This document shows, piece by piece, positions 29,981 through 39,194 of a stretch of 64,000 nt of DNA. Source of the DNA: Halopseudomonas litoralis (GTDB taxonomy: Bacteria > Pseudomonadota > Gammaproteobacteria > Pseudomonadales > Pseudomonadaceae). The translations under genes were made by a program, and so were the position numbers. How positions within the stretch are numbered: the first letter of the stretch is position 1; each line of letters starts with the position of its first letter. The stretch covers positions 1,612,001 through 1,676,000 of the forward strand of contig NZ_LT629748.1 in the NCBI RefSeq assembly GCF_900105005.1, written 5' to 3'. The notes beneath the pieces were generated by a model. The model saw only the letters and a list, made by a program, of their open reading frames with translations, was not told the DNA's origin and searched no databases.

Positions 29981-31930
29981 TCAGGGCAGTTGAATACCGC
30001 CAGATTCTGCGTGCAGCCGCCGCAGCTGCTGTACGAGCAGGCTGATGTTGGCGCCGGTGGCATTCAGCTGTAGACGCTGTTGTGCATTCATCAGCGACAG
30101 CAAGCGGTTCTCCAAATCCTCAGCCGTAGCCAGCAGCGCCTGCTGTTTTCCAGCGGCAAGCTGAAGAAAACGCTGCGACTCCTGCGGTTGCGGTAATCCG
30201 TAACCCTCGCTCAACAGCTCGCCGGGCCGGCTGAGAAAGCTGCTGCCACTCAGCAGTCCCTGCATCATCTGGGCAGCTTCGGTCAGCTCTTGTGGGGCAT
30301 CGGCAGCCAGGAACCGCTGTTTGAGATCCTGCTGTATCTCCAGCACATGCCGACGCTGAATGGCTTGCTCCAGCACCAGCAAGGCGGCAGTTGATCGGGT
30401 GTCCGCTGCGGTAAACCAGGCTTGGCGATCGCTGGCCGGACTGGTGAACCAATCCTCCAGGCGGTCGAAGGGCACCTGCTGCTGGCTGCGGAGCACCTCG
30501 AACATGTAATTGTAGCGTTCCCGATATGAGTCGAAATAGTAGCCCTGGCGCAAGGCTGCCTGGCGGTCCTGCAAGGGGGTCAGGTCCGCCAGCCCGCGGG
30601 CGTGGAGCAGTTCAAGCAGGCCGGTGGGCGTCAGGCTGTCCAGATCATGCAACTGGGGAAGTGCGCTGCCGCTGCGTAGCAGCTTCAGGGTTTCGACTGC
30701 GCAGTTGTTGCTGATGAAATAGTAGGTGCCGTCATAACTCCAGTGCAGAGTGGCGGCCTGCTCAACGAGTCGGTGACGGGCCTGTGCATTGATCCGCAAC
30801 GGGACCGAACTGAGGTCGCGCAGTTCGAGTTGAGTGTACTCATCCACCACTTTCTGCAGCGGCAGCATGAACAGACGGGAGGGGTAGTTGCCAATCAGCC
30901 CATCGAGGCTGGACAGCTGCAGATCATCGACGAAAGCGCGGAAGGACAGCACCAGATGGTGATCCAGATCCAGCAGACAGTCGGGGCCTGGCTCTCGACC
31001 CGGAGCGCAGATTACCAGGCGCAGCATGCTGTGGCCCCACCGGCTTACCCACTTGTCATTGGGCTCCGCCAGCATGTAATGCACCGCGTAGACCCGCTCT
31101 GGATCGAGCCAGCCAAGAGCAGGGCGCTCTGTATCCAGACCAGCGTACAGGTAAGGAATTTCAGCGGGGCAATCAGACGCTGCTGGCGCCCAGTCGAAAT
31201 GGTCCTTCAGATAGGCATGCAGCCCCGGGCGGCGGCAGGAATATTGCGGATCAAGCAGAAAGTATTCGAGATTGACTGCCAGATATTCCGCCGGGCTGTA
31301 CAGCTCGTACTGGTCGGGACTGCGGTAGGACTGACGATTTACCCGCTCGCGGACGCCGCGACGGCCTGCCTGTTGTGGCCAGCCGGCCAGATCGAGAAAG
31401 CGCGGGTCATCGCTCAGGGTAAAACGACGCTCGGTCTGGCCCCGGCATTCCGCCGGTAGCCCGGCCTTGCCCTGGGTGCGATAGCGAGTGCGGCATTGAC
31501 GTAACAAGGTCTGCTGCTCAGCACGCCAATAGCGCCCCTGATCATGCAAATGAGCCAGCTCATGAATCAGTGTGGCAAGCAGTTCCCGGCGCAAGGTGCC
31601 GTGCTGACGCACCTCGGGAAAAGCACCTTCGCGCCCGGCGGTGAGGTCCGCCAGCCAGCGTTGATTGAGCTCCAGCGTGCCGCTGGGCGTGGCGCGACCG
31701 AAGACCGCCTCGGGTAGCCGCTCGCTCCAGCGCACCGGCACCTGTCGGTCCATCTGCTCCACCAGCAAGGGTGGCAGCAGCACAGTGGCCTCGGCAAGCA
31801 GCGCCTGACTGGCCTGCGTATGGGGCGGGGTGAGCTGGCGCTGGTCCAGCACCAGCTGCAACTCGGCCTGGGCGAGGGGACTGCTTATCAGCAAGCCAAC
31901 AAGTAAAAAACGCCTTATGGCAGACCGCAT
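29981..31930 (-). CDS. DUF4105-family protein with metalloprotease-like motif
   Basis: A 649-residue exported protein. The signal peptide is within residues 1-23 (LLVGLLISSPLAQAEL). Residues about 115-125 contain LIHELAHLHD, a HExxH zinc motif, in an N-terminal domain; the central part carries the DUF4105 signature (WVSRWGHSMLRLVICAP, then YYFISNNCAVETLKLLRSG, with catalytic-type His and Asn-Cys). The C-terminal third is helical. I use ATG 31930; an in-frame TTG three codons earlier is less likely. It is common in Pseudomonas next to a DUF2388 gene, as here. Function is not established. Confidence 0.82.
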   Translation of the reverse strand: MRSAIRRFLLVGLLISSPLAQAELQLVLDQRQLTPPHTQASQALLAEATVLLPPLLVEQMDRQVPVRWSERLPEAVFGRATPSGTLELNQRWLADLTAGREGAFPEVRQHGTLRRELLATLIHELAHLHDQGRYWRAEQQTLLRQCRTRYRTQGKAGLPAECRGQTERRFTLSDDPRFLDLAGWPQQAGRRGVRERVNRQSYRSPDQYELYSPAEYLAVNLEYFLLDPQYSCRRPGLHAYLKDHFDWAPAASDCPAEIPYLYAGLDTERPALGWLDPERVYAVHYMLAEPNDKWVSRWGHSMLRLVICAPGREPGPDCLLDLDHHLVLSFRAFVDDLQLSSLDGLIGNYPSRLFMLPLQKVVDEYTQLELRDLSSVPLRINAQARHRLVEQAATLHWSYDGTYYFISNNCAVETLKLLRSGSALPQLHDLDSLTPTGLLELLHARGLADLTPLQDRQAALRQGYYFDSYRERYNYMFEVLRSQQQVPFDRLEDWFTSPASDRQAWFTAADTRSTAALLVLEQAIQRRHVLEIQQDLKQRFLAADAPQELTEAAQMMQGLLSGSSFLSRPGELLSEGYGLPQPQESQRFLQLAAGKQQALLATAEDLENRLLSLMNAQQRLQLNATGANISLLVQQLRRLHAESGGIQLP

Positions 31931-31987
31931 CTTATCCAAACTGACCGGTCGCCTCAGCTCTCAGGTCGCCGCTGACAAAGAAATGCC

Positions 31988-32299
31988 TCACAGCGCCAGA
32001 ATTGCCTCGGCCAGTTGCATGTCGGTGGCTTCCAGATCGGGGGAGGCTTGACGGATATGGACCAAGGCCGCCTCGAGACGGGCACTGCGCAACTGGCCGT
32101 CACTGCCGACAAAGCTGGCTGCGTCCTCGCGGGCCTCCAGCACGATCTTGTTATTGCCGGAGGTGGCGTCACTGGTCGCGTCAATGGTATTGATCAGAGA
32201 CCCGGCCACGGCGTCGGTGGTGCCAATGAAACTACTGCCATGGGCGCTGCCAGTGAGGGCAATGAGGCTGGTAGCAATTATCAGGGGAATGCGTTTCAT
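31988..32299 (-). CDS. DUF2388 small secreted protein
   Basis: A 103-residue exported protein typical of Pseudomonas: signal peptide to about residue 22 (IIATSLIALTGSAHGSSF), then the DUF2388 core TDAVAGSLINTIDATSDATS and the helical KIVLEAREDAASFVGSDGQL, with LRSARLEAALVHIRQASP. It precedes the DUF4105 gene in the same direction with 57 bases between. Function unknown; the two genes probably form a unit. Confidence 0.87.
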   Translation of the reverse strand: MKRIPLIIATSLIALTGSAHGSSFIGTTDAVAGSLINTIDATSDATSGNNKIVLEAREDAASFVGSDGQLRSARLEAALVHIRQASPDLEATDMQLAEAILAL

Positions 32300-32547
32300 G
32301 ATAAATATCCTTTTGGGCTCGGGGGCGTTGAAGACTTTCTATTGCACAGGCCAAGGGGAAAGCGCGGCTCGGTGCCAGCACATTGATTACTATAGCCTGC
32401 ACCAAGCAGGAAGGCATTGTAGGCTTGCCGAGGAGGGGTATGAAAGGGCGAGCAGCCAAGAGTGGCGTTTTTGTAGGGCCAGAGTGGAGCTGAACTTCAA
32501 TCGGTGTGCTCAGTCCAAAAGGCTACGCAAGGTTAACGGAGCGGCAT

Positions 32548-32985
32548 ATGACCATTTTTGAAGCATTACGGATCAGCCATGACAAGCAGCGCGAGTATGT
32601 TGACGCTGTGCTACGCACCAGTGGAGATACCCCGGAACGGGTGGATGCCTATCAGCAACTCAAGGAGGAGCTTTACGCCCACGAGACGGCGGAAGAGCGC
32701 TATTTCTACATTCCCCTGATGGGCCATGAGAATGGCGTTGACCTGAGCCGCCACGCCATTGCCGAACATCACGAAATGGATGAACTGGTTGAAAAGCTGG
32801 ATGAGATGGAAATGTCCAGCTCGGCCTGGTTGTCCACGGCAAAAGCCTTGGGCGATAAGGTGCTGCATCATCTTGAGGAGGAAGAGCAGAAGTTCTTTCA
32901 GATGGCGGGCAAGCTGCTTACCGACAAGCAGAAGGCAGAACTTGCCGAGCAGTATAACGATGAATATGAGGCGTTGCTGCAATAG
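32548..32985 (+). CDS. hemerythrin-domain protein
   Basis: A 145-residue four-helix protein. Likely di-iron ligands are SHDKQREY (His11), HETAEERYF (about His50, Glu54), EHHEMDE (about His74) and HHLEEEEQKFF (about His111, Glu115). ATG 32548 follows CGGAGCGG; longer in-frame starts lack a ribosome site. Hemerythrins bind oxygen or nitric oxide or sense iron/redox; it stands just before glutathione reductase, separated by a hairpin, which fits a stress-related neighbourhood. Confidence 0.88.
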   Translation: MTIFEALRISHDKQREYVDAVLRTSGDTPERVDAYQQLKEELYAHETAEERYFYIPLMGHENGVDLSRHAIAEHHEMDELVEKLDEMEMSSSAWLSTAKALGDKVLHHLEEEEQKFFQMAGKLLTDKQKAELAEQYNDEYEALLQ

Positions 32986-33048
32986 GTCTGACCCGAACGC
33001 GAACCGAGGCTGACACAGCTTTCCAACAATGTGAAATCAAGAATCGCT

Positions 33049-33070
33049 ATCCCGGCATTTCGGCCGGGAT
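33049..33070. terminator. hairpin between hemerythrin and glutathione reductase genes
   Basis: ATCCCGGC (33049-33056) and GCCGGGAT (33063-33070) form a perfect 8-bp stem with a 6-base loop. No T-run follows, so termination would be incomplete or factor-assisted. Confidence 0.5.
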
Positions 33071-33121
33071 GCACTACATTCGGGTATGCTGTGGCTTTGT
33101 ATCAGCAGCAGGGCAGCAAAT

Positions 33122-34486
33122 ATGTCGGATTATGATTTTGACCTTTTCGTTATCGGTGCCGGATCGGGAGGGGTGCGTGCCAGCCGTATGGCAGCGAGTT
33201 TTGGCGCGCGGGTAGCGGTCGCCGAAGATCTGTATCTGGGGGGCACCTGTGTCAACGTCGGCTGCGTGCCGAAGAAGCTTTTCGCCTATGCGGCCCATTT
33301 CGCTGAGGATTTCGGTGATGCACAGGGCTATGGCTGGGATCTTTCCAAGGCGCGGTTCGATTGGCAGCGTCTGGTTGAAAACAAGAATACCGAGATCACC
33401 CGACTCAATGGCATTTATCATAATCTGCTGACCGCCGCTGGGGTGACCCTGGTGCATGGCCGGGCTCGATTGATTGACTCTCATACCGTGGCCGTGGGGG
33501 ATGCCAGCTACACGGCAGAACGCATACTCATTGCCACCGGCGGCTGGCCGTTCATCCCTGAATTCCCCGGTCATGAACACGTGATCAGTTCTAACGAGGT
33601 CTTCTATCTCGAGCAATTGCCCAAGCGCGCCATGGTGGTCGGTGGCGGCTATATTGCGATCGAATTCGCCAGCATTTTCCATGGCCTGGGTTGCGAGACC
33701 AGCCTGCTTTACCGTGGAGCACAGTTCCTGCGCGGTTTCGATCAGGGGCTGCGCGACCATATGGTTGTGACTATGCAGAATAAGGGCGTCGATTTGCAGT
33801 TCGATGCGGACGTTGCCCATATCGAGAAGCAGGCCGACGGCAGTCTGCTGGTATCACTGAAGAACGGTGAAACCCTGGAGACCGATCTGGTTCTGTATGC
33901 CACCGGACGAAGACCGAAACTGGACGGCCTGGGTCTGGAAAATACCAAGGTGACGCTGGATGACAAAGGCTTCGTCGCAGTAGACAAACTTTATCAAACT
34001 ACTGATCCGGCCATTTTTGCTATCGGTGACGTGACCGCTACCATTCAATTGACACCCGTGGCGCTGGCAGAAGGTATGGCGCTGGCAAGGCGTCTGTATT
34101 GCCCGGACGAGTATCGACCGGTGGATTACAAGGATATCGCCACCGCCGTGTTCTGCATCCCGAACATCGCCACGCTGGGGCTTACCGAAGAGCAGGCGCG
34201 GGCCTGCGGGCATAAACTCGATATCTACGAGAGCCGATTTCGTCCGTTACGCAACACATTGGCGGGCAACGATGAGCAGAGCTTCATGAAAATGCTTGTG
34301 GACCAGCAAACCGATCAAGTGCTGGGCATCCATATGGTCGGGCCCGACGCAGGCGAGCTCATTCAGGGGCTGGCTGTGGCGATCAAAGCAGGGGCGACCA
34401 AGGCGGTGTTTGATGCCACGCTGGGTATTCATCCCACCGCGGCGGAAGAGTTCGTCACTATGCGTACGCCGACTCGAAGCGACTGA
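33122..34486 (+). CDS. gor: glutathione-disulfide reductase
   Basis: A 454-residue cytosolic FAD enzyme that reduces GSSG with NADPH. FAD site [16 protein letters not shown] (residues 10-25), redox disulphide [14 protein letters not shown] with Cys43 and Cys48, NADPH site [15 protein letters not shown] followed by the Arg of SLLYRG, a second FAD motif [15 protein letters not shown], and the C-terminal catalytic [13 protein letters not shown] with His/Glu. ATG 33122 gives the canonical [12 protein letters not shown] start. It is complete and of normal length. Confidence 0.95.
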   Translation: MSDYDFDLFVIGAGSGGVRASRMAASFGARVAVAEDLYLGGTCVNVGCVPKKLFAYAAHFAEDFGDAQGYGWDLSKARFDWQRLVENKNTEITRLNGIYHNLLTAAGVTLVHGRARLIDSHTVAVGDASYTAERILIATGGWPFIPEFPGHEHVISSNEVFYLEQLPKRAMVVGGGYIAIEFASIFHGLGCETSLLYRGAQFLRGFDQGLRDHMVVTMQNKGVDLQFDADVAHIEKQADGSLLVSLKNGETLETDLVLYATGRRPKLDGLGLENTKVTLDDKGFVAVDKLYQTTDPAIFAIGDVTATIQLTPVALAEGMALARRLYCPDEYRPVDYKDIATAVFCIPNIATLGLTEEQARACGHKLDIYESRFRPLRNTLAGNDEQSFMKMLVDQQTDQVLGIHMVGPDAGELIQGLAVAIKAGATKAVFDATLGIHPTAAEEFVTMRTPTRSD

Positions 34487-34501
34487 GCCGGCGCTGTGCC
34501 G

Positions 34502-34535
34502 CCATGACGCTCAGTGATGACTGTGAGCGTCATGG
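34502..34535. terminator. bidirectional hairpin between gor and the copper chaperone gene
   Basis: CCATGACGCTCA (34502-34513) and TGAGCGTCATGG (34524-34535) are perfect 12-base complements. The hairpin covers the stop codon and last codons of the convergent PCuAC gene. Confidence 0.6.
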
Positions 34536-34993
34536 TTGGGGGAGGCGGGTGCGGGTTCACCCGTCACCATGACTTCAACCTCTACCTCGCCGGCATGCTC
34601 GAAGCTCAGCGTCATCGGGTAACTGCTACCCTCGACCAGCGGCTGTTGCAGACCGAATAACATGAGGTGATGGCCGCCAGGCTTGAACTCCACCTGTGCC
34701 CCTGGTGCGATCTCAACGCTGTCGATCTGCTGCATCTTCATCAGCCCGTCCTGGTGAATATGCTGGTGCAACTCCACTCGCCCGGCAATGGTGGATGCCG
34801 CACCGATCAAACGGTCAGTCCGATCGCCCTTGTTCTCCAGCACCAGATAGGCAGCACCTGTGGGTGCCACCGGCGGCAATGCTCGTGACCAGGGGTGGTT
34901 AACATGAATATCGCCTACCGTAAAATCATGTGCCAGTGCCTGGGCGCCAAGTAGCGTCGCGCCGAGTAATATACTCAGTTGGGTTAATCGCAT
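34511..34993 (-). CDS. PCuAC-family periplasmic copper chaperone
   Basis: A 160-residue exported protein. Signal peptide to about residue 22 (LLGATLLGAQALAHDF). The copper site of the family is visible as HQHIHQDGLMKMQQID followed by FKPGGHHLMLFGL, i.e. the H-x(n)-M-x(n)-H-x-M arrangement. A His-rich tail (SPNHDAHSHH) may bind further metal. PCuAC proteins deliver Cu(I) to the CuA site of cytochrome oxidase. No cox genes are in the window. Confidence 0.9.
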   Translation of the reverse strand: MRLTQLSILLGATLLGAQALAHDFTVGDIHVNHPWSRALPPVAPTGAAYLVLENKGDRTDRLIGAASTIAGRVELHQHIHQDGLMKMQQIDSVEIAPGAQVEFKPGGHHLMLFGLQQPLVEGSSYPMTLSFEHAGEVEVEVMVTGEPAPASPNHDAHSHH

Positions 34994-35208
34994 GGTTGAT
35001 CCTCGATAGGGCGGGCCGGTGGGCCTGTGGATGGGAGCTGATTATCGCTCGGTCATTATGGACAGCAGTCAAAGGCTGAGGCAAGCCAGAGCTGTTATGT
35101 CCAACGCATCACAAAACGCTTCAATACTTTCATAAATACATGGAATATGGCTTTTCGCTACCACGCAAATGGCCGACACTTGTGGTCATATATCAGACAG
35201 AGCATTTC

Positions 35209-35541
35209 ATGAACGAAAGACGAAAACTGGAGCGCCATCACGTGAGTAACAGCCTGGAGGTATATGACCTGGACAGCGGAGAACTTCTCGGTCGCGTGGT
35301 GGATCTTCACGCCGAAGGGTTGATGTTACTCAGTGAACAGCCGATCGAGTTGAACAGAGCCTGGGCGCTGCAGGTGAATCTGCCGATGAATCTCAACGGT
35401 ATCAGCGAGTTCATGCTTGATGCGGAGAGCCGCTGGAATCGCGAAAGTATCGCCGGCGGCCAGTATTGGACCGGCCTGCAATTCACCCACCTGCCTGATG
35501 ACTCCCGCTCGTGTATCGAACGTATGGTGTCCAGTCAGTGA
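35209..35541 (+). CDS. PilZ-domain protein
   Basis: A 110-residue protein made of one PilZ domain: RRKLERHHVSNSLEVYD at the start (the RxxxR cyclic-di-GMP element) and VVDLHAEGLMLLSEQP in place of the usual D/N-x-S-x-x-G. The Ser of that second motif is replaced, so c-di-GMP affinity may be altered. ATG 35209 gives MNERRKLER, the normal family start. Confidence 0.82.
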   Translation: MNERRKLERHHVSNSLEVYDLDSGELLGRVVDLHAEGLMLLSEQPIELNRAWALQVNLPMNLNGISEFMLDAESRWNRESIAGGQYWTGLQFTHLPDDSRSCIERMVSSQ

Positions 35542-35554
35542 GCGGAAGGACCGC

Positions 35555-36655
35555 TCAAGCCCGGGTCAGATGATTGTCCCAGCGCAGGGCATGCCGGCTG
35601 ATCAGTTCCGGCTTCGCGCCGGTTGTCTGAATGCGGTACAGGCCACCATGTCCGGATGATACGACAAAATTGCCGTCAGGCTCCGCCAGCACACCACCGG
35701 GGTCGGGTACCGAGACAAGCCCCATCGGTTGCCCCGAGCGATAATCCAGCAGCATGACGCAATTCCCTCGCGGTGCGGTGATGGCAGCGACGCCGTAGCG
35801 GGAGTTGATCGCAACGCTGGCGGTGTAGTTGCTCAGTTTTGCCTGTTCCTGCTCCGTCAGCGCTATCTCGGAAAACTCTCCACTGTCGGTGTCCAAGCGG
35901 GCAATGAGTGGCGGTGCTTCCCATTTCGGCCCCTCGAATTGATAACCGGCAATGACGATACCGTCGCGGCTGATGTCAAGGTGGTGACAGCTGAGCTGGT
36001 GATGGGAGGGCGTGCAGCGCTGCAGCACCTCACCGCTTTCACGATCCATCATTACCAAAGCAGGCTGCATTGTCTCCACATTCAGTTTGATACGGCCATA
36101 GTCGGGATGGGTCTTGATGCCACCCATGGCGACCACAAGGCGTTCTCCATCCGGATGCAGGCGCAACTCATGGGGGTCCATGCCGCCTACGGGAAAATCA
36201 TGCAGATGGCGGTAGCCCTCGTCTGCAGCGTAGACACGTATATGGCCCGCCCCGCTGGAGTAGTGATTGGCGGTGGCATAGAAGCGACTGCCGTCCTCGC
36301 TGAAAACCCCATGGCCATAGAAGTGGAAGCCCTCACCAGCCTCAACTTTCGCTTCAAGAGTACCTTCCAACATATTGATTACATAAAGATTCAACCCGGG
36401 CCGGCGAGATATGATCACCGCCTGGTTACCCCTCGGGTGCAGACAGCCACTGTGGCAGCGCTCGACCACCGGAATACGGAACAGCTGCTGGCCGGCGCTG
36501 TTGGCCGCTACGATGAAGTGCCCTTCGATGGCGTCGTCGACCGAGCTGAGAAAACGTAAGTCCGGCAAGCTGCTGCCATTACCTGCAAGGGCGCCGGCAC
36601 TGCAGGCCGCTGCAATACTCAACAGGCTGAACTGGATGAATTCGCGACGCTGCAT
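35555..36655 (-). CDS. DUF1513 beta-propeller-like periplasmic protein
   Basis: A 366-residue protein with a Tat-like leader (MQRREFIQFSLLSIAAACSA) and repeated blade motifs of a DUF1513/WD-like propeller (SGCLHPRGNQAVIISRRPG; GVFSEDGSRFYATANHYSSG; MDPHELRLHPDGERLVVAMG). It starts two bases after the stop of the second imelysin gene and is the last gene of the Fur-controlled operon icmP-DUF1111-imelysin-DUF1513, corresponding to PA4370-PA4373 of P. aeruginosa. Probable role: periplasmic iron acquisition; mechanism unknown. ATG 36655 is preferred over an upstream in-frame ATG at 36685 lying inside the previous gene. Confidence 0.87.
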   Translation of the reverse strand: MQRREFIQFSLLSIAAACSAGALAGNGSSLPDLRFLSSVDDAIEGHFIVAANSAGQQLFRIPVVERCHSGCLHPRGNQAVIISRRPGLNLYVINMLEGTLEAKVEAGEGFHFYGHGVFSEDGSRFYATANHYSSGAGHIRVYAADEGYRHLHDFPVGGMDPHELRLHPDGERLVVAMGGIKTHPDYGRIKLNVETMQPALVMMDRESGEVLQRCTPSHHQLSCHHLDISRDGIVIAGYQFEGPKWEAPPLIARLDTDSGEFSEIALTEQEQAKLSNYTASVAINSRYGVAAITAPRGNCVMLLDYRSGQPMGLVSVPDPGGVLAEPDGNFVVSSGHGGLYRIQTTGAKPELISRHALRWDNHLTRA

Positions 36656-36656
36656 C

Positions 36657-37700
36657 TCAGTCCCCATCACTGGAGTTGAAGCCACGGATAATGCCCAGCT
36701 CGCTGGCGATATTGCCGGACAGCAGTTGGTTCAGCTTGTCCACTTCGATGAAGACCAGCTGCAGGCTGCGATAGCCGTCGTCATTGGCGAGCAGCTGTTG
36801 CATATCTGCCTGCTGGTGCTCCAGCCGCTTGATGGTCGCGGTCAATTGCTGATCAAGACGCACGGCCAATTCGGCCCCTTGGTCATTACTCATCAATTGG
36901 CGTAGACCCGGCAGAAAGTACTGCTGCAAACCGACAAGACTGGCCTGGATACCCGCCAGCGAATGCTCGCTGCGCCAGGCGTCGGCAATGTACGGATTGC
37001 GGCGCGGCTTGCCTTCGAGCCCCATGGGTGCTGCCAGACGCTTGTTGCGCACGATCTCGAGGCCATGCATGGCGGCCAGCACTGTGGTGTTCTGGAACTG
37101 GGCGTTATCCAGGTAGTGAGGGCGAAATGCCTGCCATTGCTGTTGCAGTTGAACAGTATTTTCCTGCAGCAGGTTGCTGATGCCGGTCACCAGTTCACAG
37201 GCGCGCTGCTCGGGCAGAGGATGCTGCTTTGCCGCCAGCGGATCGAACAACAGGTATTCCAGAGCCGGAAAGCCCTTGACCGCCACACTGTCGGCCTTGA
37301 GCTGTTCAGCATTGATCGGCTGCTCGCTACCAAGCCAGTAGTTGACCTTGCGGGCGATGGTATTCTTGGCGTCCGGCCAGAACTGGAATTGCCAGGACAG
37401 ATTGTCGCGCTCGATTGGTCCGAAATCGACAAAGCGCACCGCTTGCCAACTGTCGAATGCCTGGTACCAGGCGGATTCAAGCGTTTCACGCCCGTCGTCC
37501 GAGGGCGCTGCGCAATAGGCCGTGGCAGCCTCGTTCAGCGATGCCGTGGCAGTGGCGAGCGTCGCGTAACCCTCGGCGAGGGAGCTGTGCCAGAGGTCTC
37601 TTGGTGTTTCCGCCCAGGCAGTACTGCAAAAAGAGGCGGCAAGCAGCGCTGTGGTGCCCCATTTCAAGGTACGCAGGCTCAGGTTGGATAATGAAGACAT
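36657..37700 (-). CDS. imelysin-family periplasmic iron-uptake protein
   Basis: A 347-residue protein of the imelysin (peptidase M75/EfeO-like) family. Signal peptide to about residue 31 (WGTTALLAASFCSTAWAETP); the imelysin motifs FVDFGPIERDNL, KGFPALEYLLFDPLAAKQ (in place of GxHxxE-like core) and SEHSLAGIQASLVGLQQYFL. Third gene of the iron operon, ten bases after the DUF1111 gene and one base before DUF1513. Start ATG 37700 gives the signal peptide; a longer frame upstream overlaps the previous gene. Confidence 0.88.
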   Translation of the reverse strand: MSSLSNLSLRTLKWGTTALLAASFCSTAWAETPRDLWHSSLAEGYATLATATASLNEAATAYCAAPSDDGRETLESAWYQAFDSWQAVRFVDFGPIERDNLSWQFQFWPDAKNTIARKVNYWLGSEQPINAEQLKADSVAVKGFPALEYLLFDPLAAKQHPLPEQRACELVTGISNLLQENTVQLQQQWQAFRPHYLDNAQFQNTTVLAAMHGLEIVRNKRLAAPMGLEGKPRRNPYIADAWRSEHSLAGIQASLVGLQQYFLPGLRQLMSNDQGAELAVRLDQQLTATIKRLEHQQADMQQLLANDDGYRSLQLVFIEVDKLNQLLSGNIASELGIIRGFNSSDGD

Positions 37701-37710
37701 GTGGGATCCG

Positions 37711-39108
37711 TTACAGGGAGTGCAGAAAGGTAAGCAGCGATTGACGCAACTCTGTCGGTAATTCGCGATAACGTTCGGTGGTTGCCTGCGCTTCACCACC
37801 GTGCCAGAGAATGGCCTCTTCCAGCGTACGTGCGCGGCCGTCGTGCAGGAAACCTGCCCGCGAATTGATCTGCTGGGTCAACCCCAGCCCCCAGAGCGGC
37901 GGGGTGCGCCATTCATTGCCGTCGGCCAGAAACTCCGAGCGGCCATCAGCCAGGCCTTCGCCCATGTCATGCAGCAGCAAATCGGTATAGGGCCAGATCA
38001 CCTGATTACTCAGCTCGGGGCGGCCCGCCACAGTGCCGGTAGTATGCCGCGGCGTGTGGCAGGCAGCGCAACCGATCTCATTGAATAGCTCTGCACCCGA
38101 TTGCGCGGCGGGGTTATCCATCTCACGGCGCGCCGGTACGGCCAGGCTCATGGCATAGAAATTGATGAAGGCAGCAATTTTGTCACTGACCTCGGGCGTA
38201 CCACCATCAGCAAACCGATCACATTGCTGCGCGGCAGTGCAGTCGGTGTCCGGTACGAGGTTGGAGCTCAGTCCCATGTCGCCGGCGAATGCGGCCAGAC
38301 TCTGTTGCATGACGCTGACCTCGGCCGCCTTCAGGCCGAACCGACCCAGGGCGGTACGTTGTTCGATACGGTCCCAGACTTGATTGGCGCGCCCGGAGAT
38401 ACCGTCACCGTCCTCATCATCCGGGTCCTCAGCCGCCAGGATAGTCGCCTCTGAGATGGCTTCCAGCAGGCCGAGACCGATCATCGGTGGCGCAACGCGG
38501 GGCGAGATCATCAGATCGTCGGACAGGGCGCCATAGTTGGGATTGTCGATGCGGTACAGCGGCCGCCGCAGCTCTACCTTGCTGCCATCCTCCAATGTTT
38601 CCTCGAACAGCTGCCATTCGACGTGCAGCTGCGCCTCCGGCTCCATCCCCGGAATGGCGGCGGTCTGCAGTTGGCTGCCATATACCGGGTCAGGTACAAA
38701 ACCGTGTTGTCGCAGCACTTGCGGATCGGTATCCGGGCCGGCGGGGACCGATAGCCGCAGAAATAACGAAACCGCCGTCTCCCCCGGCGCTGGCGGATGA
38801 CCGCGACCGTCCTTGATATGGCAGCCCTGGCAGGAATTGGTGTTGAACAGTGGACCCAAGCCATCGCGAGCATCGGTGCTGGAGGGCGCGATAACCCAGG
38901 GGTTGCGGAAGAAGCTGTTGCCCACGCTGAAATCCAGGCGGCTGGATATAGGTAGATTGCCCAGCGGCAAGGAGTAGGCATTGTGGTCGCTTTGCATCAC
39001 AGTGCCGGCGCCACCGGAGTTGGAGGTATCTTGTACTGGAAAGTCAGCGCCCAGACAGAGGCCGGTGAACAGGAGCGCCGCAAGAGGTGTCAATGACAAC
39101 AATTTCAT
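37711..39108 (-). CDS. DUF1111 di-haem oxidoreductase (thiol oxidoreductase-like)
   Basis: A 465-residue exported c-type cytochrome-like protein. Signal peptide to about residue 19 (SLTPLAALLFTGLCLGADF). Haem motif 1 is NTNSCQGCHIKDGRG, haem motif 2 is EIGCAACHTPRHTTG; Met and His candidates for the sixth ligands follow (LLHDMGEGLADGRS). It lies between the two imelysin genes, as in the P. aeruginosa PA4370-PA4373 locus. It probably changes the redox state of iron in the periplasm for the imelysins; this is inference from the operon. Confidence 0.88.
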   Translation of the reverse strand: MKLLSLTPLAALLFTGLCLGADFPVQDTSNSGGAGTVMQSDHNAYSLPLGNLPISSRLDFSVGNSFFRNPWVIAPSSTDARDGLGPLFNTNSCQGCHIKDGRGHPPAPGETAVSLFLRLSVPAGPDTDPQVLRQHGFVPDPVYGSQLQTAAIPGMEPEAQLHVEWQLFEETLEDGSKVELRRPLYRIDNPNYGALSDDLMISPRVAPPMIGLGLLEAISEATILAAEDPDDEDGDGISGRANQVWDRIEQRTALGRFGLKAAEVSVMQQSLAAFAGDMGLSSNLVPDTDCTAAQQCDRFADGGTPEVSDKIAAFINFYAMSLAVPARREMDNPAAQSGAELFNEIGCAACHTPRHTTGTVAGRPELSNQVIWPYTDLLLHDMGEGLADGRSEFLADGNEWRTPPLWGLGLTQQINSRAGFLHDGRARTLEEAILWHGGEAQATTERYRELPTELRQSLLTFLHSL

Positions 39109-39133
39109 GAAAGTGGATTCGTGGCCTGGATGG

Positions 39134-39167
39134 AAGCCCAACGCTGCGCTTCGGCAGCGTTGGGCTT
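39134..39167. terminator. 14-bp perfect hairpin between icmP and the DUF1111 gene
   Basis: AAGCCCAACGCTGC (39134-39147) and GCAGCGTTGGGCTT (39154-39167) enclose a 6-base loop. It lies in the only sizeable gap of the iron operon. Without a long T-run it may act as a partial terminator or an mRNA-stabilising processing site that gives icmP higher expression than the genes after it. Confidence 0.55.
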
Positions 39168-39194
39168 GCCGAGGCGCAGGAGGCTGTTGGTTGA

